Source: Lentinus brumalis (Eukaryota; Basidiomycota; Agaricomycetes; Polyporales; Polyporaceae). Taken from it: a stretch of DNA of 64,000 nucleotides. The stretch spans positions 1-64,000 of the forward strand of contig MARA01000066.1 of assembly GCA_001792895.1 (NCBI GenBank). Direction: 5' to 3'. Positions 42,445-53,450 of this stretch are shown piece by piece. Both the position numbers and the translations under genes were made by a program. Below the pieces are notes generated by a model. That model made no database searches, had not been told where the DNA came from, and worked only from the letters and a program-made list of their open reading frames with translations. Numbering within the stretch: the stretch's first letter is position 1; each line of letters starts with the position of its first letter.

Positions 42445-44223
42445 TTACGCAGAGTCGAAGACCTCTTCGAGCTCTTTCCTTGCTGTCTCGTCCTTCCGCA
42501 GCCGACTCTTGTACGAGCGTAGCGTCTTCAGCTTGATCCAGCTCGGCTCAAACTGAGTACGGAACCACAGGTAACGATCCGACACAGACGGATGACGGTC
42601 CTCGGCGCAGACCCCCACCCACTGGCCCGCCTTCCATACCCATGTCTGCACGTCCCCCGTGAGTGAGTGGCCATGCACAAAGAGGTCACCCGACTTGGCA
42701 CCCATGGAAGGTGGGTTGGTCAGCGCATATGGCGCTGACGTCCGCCACCATCGCGTAACGCCGTAGGTATCACCTGCTCGAAATCCGCGCACGTCAACGA
42801 CGGGATGCACGTCCGTGGGAGGGCGAGGTCCGTCGACCGTGCAAGCTACTGTCGGAGGCTCAGCGACAGGCTCGGAGGACGCTACCGTTGGGACCGTGTG
42901 ATATTCTATCGTGTAAGGGCCGGCCCCTCTCTGCTCCTCGACGTCACGGACAGTCGCGAGATCGTCCGGCGACGACGACGAGCCTGGGATAGAAGACATA
43001 GCAAAGCGAACCGTCCTAGAACGACGCCCCCCGTCCGCCGCTGGTAAGTCGGACGGCATCGATGGCTCGGTTGCCGCAGCGGAGGATGTGGCGGCTCTTG
43101 GAGTGCCGTTCGGAGGAGACGGCGATGCCGCAGCGGACATCGAGCGAGTAGGCGCATTATACAACGCTGGTGGTGTAGTGACGACGGCAGGAGTCTGAGA
43201 GGAAGCGAACGATACGGATCCTGTGGTCATCACGGGAGCGTCCTCATGGGTCCCCGTAGCCTGGAGAGCCACAGGCTCATGCGACTGCGAGACTGGTCCG
43301 GATGCAGACGGGCTGGTGAAGGGAGGGACGCCTTCGGTAGCCGGAGGAGGGGGGACTGGGTTCAACACTCGAGCGGACTGGTTCTCTTGGTGATTGGACG
43401 CAGCTTCCTCGTGCGAAGGGCCGGCCAGCGGGCACACTTCGGAAACGTTCGACCACGACGTCCGCGACAGGCTCCCAGCGCGAAAGAGCTCGAGCTCGCC
43501 AGTCATGTCGCTCTCACAGGGACGTCTATCCTGCAGTTTGCCGAGCATCGTCAGCGGCAAAGTCAGAACGCCAGAACGCCAGAACTCACGTCACAAGCAA
43601 CCGAACATTGCACCATCGCCGGCTCTATGAACTCCTCTGTGGACATGGACGCTTCAGTGGGATCATCCCTGTCCATGTCCATCTCGTATGCTTCAACCCA
43701 GCGCGGGGGAGTAGATGGTGCTGACGGGACTGAGACGCGAGGCGGCCAGCTACGCAGACCGTCGTGAACACAGACAGACAGGAAGAAGTAGGACGGACGA
43801 GACCCACCTCGAACGCAACCCGTCATCTGCTCGCCGACTCGCACTAGCCTCTGCCTTGCTCTTCACCAGCTGCAACCTCCTGTTGAGGTGCGATCTCTGC
43901 AGAACATGAGACTCGCGCACAGATACGGACATAACCCGCTACACACCTTGTACTGAGCAAGTACAGCGGCATCAAGAGGAAGAAACCTCGTGGAGGCCGT
44001 GAAGACACGAGTCCGGCGCGTCATCGTACTGAGCCACAGGGTGCAAGAAGCGGCCGCTGGGGCGCAAGGAAGCAAGGTGTGTCTGACGCATGCTCACGAG
44101 TCGACATTTGACTGACAGGACTGACGAAAGGCCAAGGTACGAAAGGTGAGCACGGTCAATCAGGTCAACCAACGTTGATCCCGTTTGCAGGCAAGCGAGC
44201 GCCAAGCCTTGCAACCGGTGCAT
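42445..44223 (-). CDS. Hypothetical Ser/Pro-rich protein with conserved C-terminal domain
   Basis: The last exon (43530-42445) is open for over 360 codons. It has a Pro/Ser/Thr-rich disordered half, then a globular end (DTYGVTRWWRTSAPYALTN, DLFVHGHSLTGDVQTWVWK, SDRYLWFRTQFEPSWIKLK) and a basic helix RSYKSRLRKDETARKELEE. Upstream an exon encoding WVEAYEMDMDRDDPTEASMS ends at donor GTGAGT (43590), with the acceptor CTGCAG at 43536-43531. More exons near 43880-43780 (coiled-coil-like RRLQLVKSKAEASAS) and 44223-44020 probably complete it, starting at the ATG at 44223. No family is recognised. Several frames upstream are ambiguous. The plus-strand RING gene ends just beyond its 3' end. Confidence 0.55.
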
Positions 44224-44682
44224 CAAACTTAGTCACAGTAACAAAGCTGTACCATACGATTTTACGTTAGTCATTATTCATACTAATAGCGTAGTCGATC
44301 CAATCAACGTCTGTTCTCTGTTCACAATCATTGCAGCCCAGACAGGAACTTCAGAATCCTACAAACGGCCATTTACCCATCGCACAACGAGATCAGTACT
44401 GACAGTGACCGACCGACTCTTGGATACGCGGCTCGTCACCCCCCTCCTTTGTTCGCACCCACTGGCAGGCATTCTCGCAGCGAACGATCCTTTCAGTATC
44501 AAACGTTCGTCGACGTCTGAACGTTGAATCTTTGGCATGGTGCCTGGCAATCGAAAGAACAGCATGGAGGTTCCAATAGGTTCGTGTTTGTTTTCCAACG
44601 ATTTTCCTTTGTAACGGACCCTTCATAAGTCTGGCCGACTGGCGTAGCTGCGGTTCCTATATTCACTTATCCACTCTCAACC
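44224..44682. other. Intergenic, divergent promoters likely
   Basis: Separates the minus-strand hypothetical gene from copy B of the paralog pair. No coding signal is supported. Confidence 0.4.
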
Positions 44683-46154
44683 GTGTATCGTCCCCTTATC
44701 ATCTGGCCCGTCGAACGGTATGTCGAACGGCGAGTCACCCGTGCGCGGGAACCGCAGGAGGTGAGTCCAGCACACGCTCCGGACCGCCCTCTGAACCGTG
44801 CTGAACCCGCCTTCGCTTCGTCCAGCGAGTCGTCCCACCCTGCATACGAGGAGTTCATCTCGGATCGGTGGGACAGTGTCGACCAAGCTCATATGCCTGC
44901 AGGTGCCAGGCAAGTTGTCTTGTGGCTCATGCAGAGGCGTCGACGCTGACACACGTACTTGAAGGTCTGAAAAGGCGATGGGGAAGAGACCTGCCTACTC
45001 GATGGCCGCGCCGAGCACGTCTGAAAGCTCGCACCAAGGCCTCCAGATCCCTGTGTCTTCCAATGAAGTTGCTCAGTCCTTCGACGCGAAACTGAACAAC
45101 ATCATGGCGCAGTTGAAGGCTTCGCAAGGTTCTGCTCCTACGTGAGTATTAGATATTCTACCTGCTGGACGACGACCGAGATTGTCCGTCACAGCACGCC
45201 CACAGCTGCCATGAGGAAGCGATCTAGATCCCCCAGCGTGTACGCCGATGCTTCCCCCTTTTCTGAAAGTGAACAACTTGCCGCAGGCGGCAACCGACCC
45301 AGGAAGAAGGCGCGTCAAGCTTCCGAAGCCCGCCCTGCACTACAATCGCCGTCGCCGTCCCGGAAGAGCAAGGGGCCCCACAGCACCCAGATCTGTGTCG
45401 CTTCATCGTGAGTCTTTTCGCCGGACATGGTGAACCACGTAGGCTGACTATGGGGTAGCCAGCACACCGGGAGTATCCGGGATTTCACCCAAGATCCGCC
45501 GAATCCTTCGTCCTCACGCTCTCCCGGTGGCAGCCATGCAACCGTTCGACGCACTGCAGACGGCATGCCTCTAACTGCGCATGAGAGCGATTCAGCTCGC
45601 GGGCAAGGCCGTGCTGTCACCGAGCAAGGGGCGACGTATGGTCATCCTAGCCACTTGGGCGCCGCCGCGGATGGAGCTCGACTGGCGGCGGCGGCGGCTA
45701 CTCGGTCCCATGGTCCAGCGCAAGCCCGTCCGTTGTCTCGCGCTGATGGCGTAGGATCTAGGGCCGATGAGGAGAGCCCACGCTGGGTGAGTGTCTATGT
45801 CATCCCGCCCACGCTACCACTGATTGGTCAATGTGTCTAGTCGCATGAGGTCCTTCGCATGCTCCATGAATTGCGTGGTGAAGTGCGTCAGCTCAGGGGA
45901 GAGCTACTGAGCGGACAGGGTCAACGAGGCCAAGAAGTAGTCCACAACCATATCTTTCCGCCCCCGCCCCTGCCGCTCCAGTCGCCACTCCGGCCCCTGT
46001 CGCCGCTGCTGTCGCTGCCGCCTCCTCGACCGGAGCGCCCTCCAACCCAATCGCAGGTACCCGGTGCGATGCACCTTCGAACGATACGGTTTTGAGCGAT
46101 GTCGCCGTGCAGATTCGCCGGGAGGGTAGGGTGGTGACGGTGACCTTGTTGTGA
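44683..46154 (+). CDS. Hypothetical gene, copy B of an inverted paralog pair
   Basis: Same segment order as copy A. SSESSHPAYEEFISDRWDSV and DQAHMPAGARQVVLWLM (to 44945); KRPAYSMAAPST and FDAKLNNIMAQLKASQG (about 44970-45142); RKRSRSPSVYADASPF and RKKARQASEARPALQSPSPS (about 45210-45406); a segment ending RADEESPRW (45786); SHEVLRMLHELRGEVRQL, a coiled coil (from about 45840); and QIRREGRVVTVTLL ending at TGA 46154. Introns of 50-60 nt are plausible at each border. Basic Ser-Pro stretches suggest a nuclear protein and the coiled coil suggests dimerisation; both are inferences. No known family is recognised. Copy B seems better preserved than copy A. Confidence 0.55.
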
Positions 46155-46722
46155 AAGTGAGTCTCGCCATCATCCATACACAGTCATGCCTCCCATGTCC
46201 CCTGTTTCGACATGTCTCGAGTATTTCCCCGTCTCCCCTCATTCTGCATGCACAAATTGTCTGATATTCTCGTTCGTGTCTGATATATATTCTCTGGTCT
46301 CGTCATCCTTCCTTCCTCCATGTGTTTCTCATTTCCAAGGCCTGCCTATCTTCCCTTAATTATGCTCAGTGGCGGCGCTCGCCCTTTCATGTACCACTAG
46401 AGCGGCAACAACGCGTATGGGCCTGTGTCCTTGTACCTTTTATGACCGTATATCTTACCAGACAACTTGTAATCTCCATGTATCTCATTCAAACTTCAGC
46501 CGATCTCGTCGGCGTCCGATATCTCTTTGTTTTTCTGAGCTATAGCGATGACAGCCAGCCGTTTTCGCGATTGGGTGGGCATGCTGAATAACTATGGTGA
46601 ACTACTTTACGCGAAACCGCGGAAATGATTCGGCGCTCACGGTATGTGTTGAGCGCACTGTCACGGTAATGCAACATGTAGACAGGTTCCGTGACGTCGT
46701 CCTATAGGTACCGCCATAGCAA
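46155..46722. other. Intergenic region
   Basis: Convergent gene ends lie on both sides. AT-richer than its surroundings, with no coding signal or repeat recognised. Confidence 0.45.
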
Positions 46723-48600
46723 TCAGTCCACCTTGTTCCTGACGACGCCTTTCATGGCCGTACGCAATTGTGGAGCGTGATGCGTTTCGATTGTACACGG
46801 GGCGACCAAGTAGTACGAGAGAGGGTGCAGCCCGGGCTCCTCCTCGTCCTCATCTATCGCGACAACCTTGCCTTTGACTTTCGCTGTCCTCGCCTTGCCG
46901 ACGGGGCGCGGCTTGGGCTTGGGCTTGGGCTTGGGGGGAGCATCGGGAACAGCGGCAGCGGTAATGGGTACAGCTTGCACGCTGACCGAAGGGCCGGAAA
47001 CGCGCTCGTTGACGATGGTAGTACGACCGCGGGTGTTGCGAGATGCATTGGCCCGGGCGGACGGGCCCGCAGCCGCAGCAAGATGTTCCGGGAGTGGTAT
47101 GGGGACGATGTGAGCAGCAGGCTTGTCGACCAACAGGAAACGAGGACGCAGCGGGTGTGCGAGAGAGTGCGATAGAGATGGACGAGCTCGACGTCGCCGA
47201 ACATCACAAGGCGACCGGCGTATCCTGCTTCCGGTGGAGTCACTGTTGGGCTCGAGAGGGAAGTCATTGGACGGGTCGGGGTTGACGACTCTGATGCAAT
47301 GGAGGAGGAGGAGCTATGGTGCAGAGGCGCGCCGATGAGCACCGCAATCAGTGCACGCGAGTACGCGCCCTACGCAGGATGCTGCTGGCTGCGAGGATTG
47401 AACGTTGACGAATGGCGCGCATCTGAGGCCATGTCATCGTCCTCGAAGTCGAAGTCGTCATCAAGCCCGGACCAGTCTTCATCGTCTGAGTCCTCCCCTT
47501 CCTGGACAATCGGCATCGCGGAGTTGCGTTCACCAACCAGGCGGAAGAGGTGATAGTCTAACCAAGCCAGGAGGCCCTGCACAGCAGTTGTGTCGCGCTT
47601 CTTCATGAGGAACTTGACGTACGTCTCGTAGCGAGGCTGCCAATCAGCTGGCTTGAACGACTTCAAGCCGGAGAAGGAATTGCACCTAGGTCAGCTGCTC
47701 AGCGTTGTTTGCGAGCAGAGATGTGACGCAAAGACTTACGAAGACGGCAGCAGGAGCATTCATGCCGCGTGATATCTCGTCGGCCCCCAGATCTTGGTGG
47801 TGGTATTGGGGCGAGGGACATAGTCCGATCGGGCGCTCCACGTACGAAAGCGCAAACCTATACTTAGAGTCTATGATTGGATGACATATCGGTAAGCGGG
47901 TTCACGAGTCTCCTACTACATTGCTTACCTACAGAATCGACTTGTCGCGGAAGATGAGAGCCACCGTCAGGGTAAAGGATACGCGGGTAGAGCTCCTTGT
48001 CGAAATCACAGTAGTACTCGAGCTGGGTGTCGAGGTCGGGGATGTAGTCGAAGATCTCACCGCGACCGCCCTTCACATTCTTGACTATATGACATTTATA
48101 TGGCATTCATGTGCGTTGATCGAGTGCGCGAACTGGTGTCGCGTTAGCCGAAGCATCTAACAGTGTAAGTTTTGGGACGTACGGTAGACTTGAACCACTT
48201 GTACGAGTGCATAGGGAGGAATGCCTGCAGCTCCTTGGCAGGCGCAGTAATCAGTGCCAGCTGGCGGTCCCCGTCCTTGGGATAGCGCTGATCATACTCA
48301 TCAGGATCGAAGTTTTAGGAAGACCTTGAACGAGGAAGGCTTACGCAGGAGGCCAAAATGCGAAGGCGACCAACTCCCAACTCCACCGGAGGGCATCAGC
48401 TTAGCCTTCTTCGAACACTTGTTACCGTCCTTCCCCTTCGCCGCCGCCCTGCACTCGTACATCTGAAGTCGCTGATGGAGATCGCTGAGGACAACTTGTG
48501 CATCTCGGAAGCCTGGGACGAGATAATAGATGAGCGTAGGGTCATGGTGACTGTGCGAGACACAGCCACTGCAATGTAGCTTACGTCGCGCTCGAACACG
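46723..48600 (-). CDS. Hypothetical multi-exon protein with acidic region and basic tail
   Basis: Exon-like segments on the minus strand. HHDPTLIYYLVPGFRDAQVV and LHQRLQMYECRAAAKGKDGN lie near 48560-48350. FDPDEYDQRYPKDGDRQLAL through LQAFLPMHSYKWFKST lies near 48320-48185. GGRGEIFDYIPDLDTQLEYY and DFDKELYPRILYPDGGSHL lie near 48080-47940. FALSYVERPIGLCPSPQYHH lies near 47850-47760. FKPADWQPRYETYVKFLMKK leads to a strongly acidic run (DSDDEDWSGLDDDFDFEDDD) at 47666-47400. The last (47133-46723) is Pro/Lys-rich (PKPKPKPKPRPVGKARTAK) and ends GVVRNKVD. Splice signals are present between several of them. No domain is named; a nuclear or nucleic-acid role is only suggested by the charge pattern. 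Confidence 0.45.
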
Positions 48601-48639
48601 ATGTCAACCCTCGAAGTTGCACGCGTTGAGGCGAGTCAG

Positions 48640-48950
48640 ATATAGCGAACGTTAGCATGGAAGACCGATGACGCGAGCGTATGTACCAGAATGAATGCTC
48701 GTCAGACGACTCGTCGTCAGCAAGCGCCATGATGTTGGATGTTTGCGGGAGCAAATGTAGTCTTGCTCCCGGCGCATGTCGTATGTCGTATAATTCAGCC
48801 CTGAGGGCCTTGTGACACAGCCTGTCGTCGAAGATGTGGAGCCCACGGCGCTGGTCTCCTGAGTACTCTTCGTCATCATCTGCCTGCTCGAGAATGCAAT
48901 CACTGAAGCGGCGGAGGTGGTCGAGATTAGTATCGATAGCATTCGAGCAG
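48640..48950 (-). pseudogene. Fragment of a high-copy basidiomycete transposon-type protein (possibly Plavaka-like)
   Basis: Reading across three frames gives NYTTYDMRREQD, then NIMALADDESSDEHSFWY, then ARVIG and VFHANVRYI. From memory this order (YTTYDxRRxQD..IMxL..HPYWYARVxGIFHxNV) is a recurrent signature in a large family of basidiomycete transposon-encoded proteins, which I believe are Plavaka-type transposases. The need to change frame at least twice in about 150 bp shows decay. The family name is uncertain; the remnant status is better supported. Confidence 0.4.
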
Positions 48951-51073
48951 ATAGAGAATATACCTTGGTAGCGGGATCGTCGCTATGCTCTACAAGCCAA
49001 GTGGCAAATAGAATGGGAAACGCTGTGAGCGGGAGATGTCGTACTGTGACTTCATCAGGTTGGGGGCAGGAGCTGGCTTGCGATCATGTTCAGATGAGAG
49101 GGCAGAAAATGCGCTCTGCAGATCGTTAGTACTCAAGGCTATAAGCAGAGATCATGACGACGTACGCCGATCGGCGTCAGAGCTTGAAACGCGAGATTTG
49201 CGCTTTTGCTGCTGAGCGCAGATCCCTGGTGAATCAGGGCTCGTGCACGACGCATCTTGCTGTGCACGGCCGCATCGTCCGTGCGTCGCTTAGCAACTCG
49301 CCGTTCTTTCTCTGTGATAGTTGGGAAATCTTGTGCTTCTCGGGGAGACAGCGACTGAGACTGCAGGGAGCGCTCTACATGGAGGACTTCGGCGGGGCCT
49401 CCAGTCCGTGGTCCGACACAGTCACGGTCGTGTAAGGCCTGTGTGACGCCTCCCACGACATCCCGCCGTTGTCGTTCAGCGCTTTACTCGCCGCTGTATT
49501 TGTCGGCCTTCCTGAGGGGGCGGTGGCTGGCACAGAATGTGGCCGACTGGTCGGGCGCCGATATCTCGGCTTTCACTTCCGAATGGTGACGCATCGAGAG
49601 TCGACGAAGTCGTTCCACGTGAGGAGCTCGATGATCTCGAGATGCGTGATGAGGAGGTGGCTGTTGAAGGCTCGGCTGGTGGAAACGTGGCCCCTCGTGC
49701 TATATACGGGCCACAGTGACGTGTCAAAGGCCGACGACGAGCTCGAGGACACAGCGCCTTGACGGCAGGCGGAGGGCGGGGTGGAGGGCAGGCGTGGTCA
49801 CGCTCTGCGCTCTGCGCCGTCGTGGAGGTCGCCGTGACCCTTCTCTGACCCGCATACGTGGCTCTCCGCCAGAGTCTCCGCCGTGGCTCTCCGTGGAGAG
49901 GCATTGTCGACAGCGAAGGCATTATAAGCAGATTGCGAGGGGTTTCAATGTGGCGGAAAGAACCCTGGGTAGCAGACATTGTGAGTGTTGCAGGGTGTGA
50001 GTAGATGGAGCTATACGTGCGTCTCAGGATAGTCTGCCGAGTAAGTGAACCCTGCGGAGGCAGAACACCATCCCGCGCAAGAGCACGATGCCGTCCTTGG
50101 ACGCCTTGCAGGACGCCGGATTGAGGAGCGGATGTCAGACCTGGTCTCACTATTTACGTTGATACTGACAGGATGTGGCCACATCGGCATTGGGTGATCT
50201 GTTATGTAGGGGGAGCATGGCCACGCGTTTGTAGCAATCCTTCTATATCCTGATGGGCGATGGGAGTGCGAGCAAACGTGTCCTCGGAGAGACCGGACAT
50301 CGGAGACCTCAGAGACACTGGCAGGGGCCGGCTCACTGGCACTTGGCATGGGACTTTGTGAGGACCACGGTTGCGAGCTGTTCGAGCGGCCAGCAGGGGG
50401 CGTCTCGTCATGTATGTGACCACGCCCGTGATGGTGTCTAGGAGGCGGCGGTGGATAACGCCTTTACACCTTAGCTCGCGGAGCGTCTTCCTCCTTCTTC
50501 CCACTTCTTCCCAGGGCCCTTCGCCGGGATGAGGACAGATGATCTGTGCCACCCATGTTCCTGCGAGAACACGCCCGAGGGGTCGCCAGCCCACTCGTCC
50601 AGGAGTCTCTCAGACTTCCTCGCGCTGAATACCCTGAGGTGTCGACTTTGAATCCGTTGTAGCGGAGAAGATCGTTAGCTCTGTCGCGCAACGGAGCGTG
50701 TACGGGTGCGACCCCTTGACCGCCAACGCCTCCGACACTTGCTCAACATCGGGCACGTCGCATACCCGATCGAGAGGGAGGTCTGCTTCGGGATCCTGCT
50801 TCGGGATCCTGCTTCGGGTACCGGTAGTACCTCGCGAAACACTCCGGAGGCGTCGGAGTCGGAGTCAAATGTGGTCTCGACTGTGGACATGCGCGGAGGG
50901 GCAGAGCTATCTGACGACGAAAAGGAGATCGGGGAGGGCGCATCGGGGAGGATTCGTCGGCATCAAGTCTTGGAGCGCTTGGGAGAGTCGTATTCTACGA
51001 CAGCGGAAGAGCAGTGGAAGGAGGCGCAGGGGATGAGGCGGACGGAGAGAATCCCTTGAAACCGTCTCTCAGC
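48951..51073. other. Ambiguous region with minus-strand exon candidates
   Basis: On the minus strand, FPILFATWLVEHSDDPATK (near 49000) ends at a GTATAT donor, and a helical basic segment KERRVAKRRTDDAAVHSKM lies near 49320-49250. Between 49476 and 51060 both strands have long open frames; an acidic plus-strand frame at 50706-51059 is as good as the minus alternatives. The motif CTTCGGGATCCTG is repeated near 50786-50818. No gene model can be defended. Confidence 0.35.
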
Positions 51074-51300
51074 TCAAGAATGACAGAACGGGTTATCGGG
51101 GCATACCTCTGGCTCCTCACTCTGACCGACCGCCTCCTTCTCCTTCCAACCTTGCACGTTTGCGTGCGCCCGCAGCCACTCGCTCGTCTTTTCACTTCTG
51201 AATGCTGGTATGCGTAAAGTACACCGGCGGACATGTATTCCGTGGCTGATGGGGTTCTTGATAAAGGTCTTGTCGCAGCGAGGAGCCGTACACTCGTATA
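51074..51300 (-). CDS. Exon with C2HC/C2H2-like zinc finger
   Basis: The minus-strand frame encodes YECTAPRCDKTF followed by HGIHVRRC, a C-x4-C..H-x(3-5)-H/C arrangement like the N-terminal fingers of some fungal transposases and DNA-binding proteins. It then continues as a helical, charged stretch (SEKTSEWLRAHANVQGWKEK) to a possible GTATGC donor near 51120. No ATG precedes it, so it is an internal exon or fragment. Together with the YTTYD remnant 2.4 kb downstream on the same strand it could be part of one dead transposon. Confidence 0.4.
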
Positions 51301-51708
51301 AGTAAGTCAAGTGTCAGTCTCGCGAGGTCTCGCGAGCAGAAGAAGGTCACGCAGGTCACATGTGTCACCGCAGGCGCCGTCACCAACTCGAACGTTGACC
51401 TCGAGTCCCAACCATATTCAGCTGTTCACTCTTGCTCCTACAAAATCTGTGGAGCCAGGTCCCTTGCTGGTGAGCTCGCTACGTATCCGCGAAGTGGGCA
51501 CCTTACTCATCATCTCATCCCTAGAACTAGGTCGAGGCACGGTCGAGGCCGCATGTGCGCGCTGCGGCTCGCCCACCTCGACTTTTGAATCCAATCCTCT
51601 CGCTCGCGGCCGGCGGAATACCCGTCATATATGTACGTCTCTCCAATTTATACTCTTCTGGACATCGTCCTAATGTCCGTTGTGGCTAGGCTGTGACCAG
51701 TCTCGTTC

Positions 51709-51813
51709 CGCCTCCCGACTCCCGACTCCCGCCTCCCGACTCCCGACTCCCGACTCCCGACTCCCGACTCCCGACTCCCGACTCCCGACTCCCGACTCCA
51801 GCCTCCCGACTCG
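51709..51813. repeat. 7-bp tandem repeat (CCCGACT)n
   Basis: About 14 units of CCCGACT with occasional CCCGCCT and CCAGCCT variants, 105 bp in total. Open frames running through it are artefacts of the repeat. Confidence 0.85.
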
Positions 51814-52600
51814 CCCCGCCCCGCTCTGTCTTATGTCTGAGAGGCCCTGTCTTAGATGGCTTGCGCTCACTCCGACCGACCTAATCATTCCGCCTTGCCT
51901 TTCGACGACCGTCCATGGCAGCACCAGTACTGCATCCGACCCAGCTGCCCCGGACTCACCACCGCACCCATACCTCTTAACGTTGAGGAAAATTAGCTCG
52001 CGGAGGACCAGCTTGACTAGGACCAGTCTGTGGCATGAGCCCTCGACGCGGATGCAATGTACGTTGTCGACCGATGTCTGCGTCAAGGCCTCCCGTCGTG
52101 CACGCAGGGACGACACGCAAAGCCAATTATCTCGAGATTACAAGCCTGGCGCCTTGGCGTTCGGTTCACCGGTCGCTGTGCAGACTACGGTGGCGTTCTC
52201 ACGGAAGGACCTGCCCTCGTCGTAGACATGTCTCGGTTGAGGAGCTCCCATTCCGGTACAATCATTTCATAGCTCATCGCTCACATTGGGCCGTTTACTG
52301 ACCAATGGACGTACCAGGATGTGCGAGAGTTCGAGCCGATAGTCGAAATTGAGTACCTCTGGTGAGGGATACGGTAGATCATCTCGCTGAATACTTGCTG
52401 CACCATCCGACATGCCGCACCATCCGACCTCAACGCTCTTGTGAGTCCATCGTTGAATTCCTCTCACTCTCTGACAAACAAAAGACACCCGCCTCCATGC
52501 AGATGGCGACTGTCACGAAGAAGGTTCGCAGCGACGATCTCGTGCGAATCAAACCCCTGACCGCCACGCTCGCCGACTAACACGATTCAACAACGTCTTC

Positions 52601-53450
52601 GTGGATAATGCGCGAGGCTGGAGGAGCGTACACTTCAGCCGCATGCTCGCTCCCTATCTCGAATCATCAGAGTCCGACGCCGCGGACCCAGACGGTAAGC
52701 CTCCGAATTACTTATCCGTCTCCGACACCCGTTCTATTGACTCACGATCTTTGCAGGCATTGCGCTTTAGCCAGCAGCGGCAAGAAATTAACCGCCTCCG
52801 ATGACTGGCCGACATGCGCTTCAAGCTCGCTATCCCTGGGCAGTCCAAGATCGGCTTCCTCATGAGCGAGTACCCGTCCGGGTTGCGTCTGCTCATCATC
52901 CGCCACCGCTGATGCGCCGGCAGATGTACATCAACCTCTTCCTTGGTAGTGACGCCGCATCTGTGCAGTACTTATTGTGCTTCGCGCAAATCTCGCGGTA
53001 AATGACTCCTCCAAGAAGAGGAACAGTGAGTCAAGGCGTGCCTCGTCAGTAAGCCCACACTTCATCATCCTGATCGCTTGCTGATGTTACCTGACTAGCG
53101 ATGCAGGCACGCCACTGCCTCAACTCGCTCACCGGTTGGTCTGACGTTGATGGCAGCAGGTCCGGCGATGCTTGTGTACAGCATATCTACAAGGCTATGT
53201 TTGATGCGCCGCAGTGGGCGGAGGAGGTCCGCGCTGGTGAACCAGGTGAGCTCTGCGCCTCGTTCATCTCACTCACCGTGCGCGCTCGTTTGTTCGCTAA
53301 CACATATATTACAGTAAGATTCTACGGTATGGAGGAAACCGCAGACATCCGGAAGAAGGGAAAGCACACAGAGCCGCGGAACTCCCTTGAGCAGTGCGAA
53401 CGTCCACGGGAGCGTCTGAAGCCTCGCCCGCGGAGACAGTGTATCACTTA
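52601..53450 (+). CDS. Hypothetical multi-exon protein
   Basis: An exon with GWRSVHFSRMLAPYLESSES ends at donor GTAAGC (about 52695) and, across an intron to the CAG near 52757, joins a segment ending QQRQEINRL. The frame ADMRFKLAIPGQSKIGFLMS then YPSGLRLLIIRHR lies at 52808-52910, followed by LMRRQMYINLFLGSDAASVQ. The segment 53101-53245 (CLNSLTGWSDVDGSRSGDAC to WAEEVRAGEP) and a last exon after ATTACAG at about 53314 (RFYGMEETADIRKKGKHTEP) end at TAG 53451. I do not recognise a family; exon joints before 53101 are tentative. Confidence 0.4.

Noticed and set aside
35568..46154. The inverted paralog pair as the cause of the inversion by recombination
   Set aside because: Recombination between them would have breakpoints at 36 and 45 kb, not at 41.09 and 62.89 kb where the mannosidase is split.
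49476..50150. 224-codon minus-strand ORF
   Set aside because: The opposite strand is equally open with an acidic frame, and neither has motifs or supported splice sites.
51680..52225. 181-codon ORF through the (CCCGACT)n repeat
   Set aside because: The frame is open because the 7-bp repeat lacks stops; the product is a simple Arg/Leu/Pro repeat.
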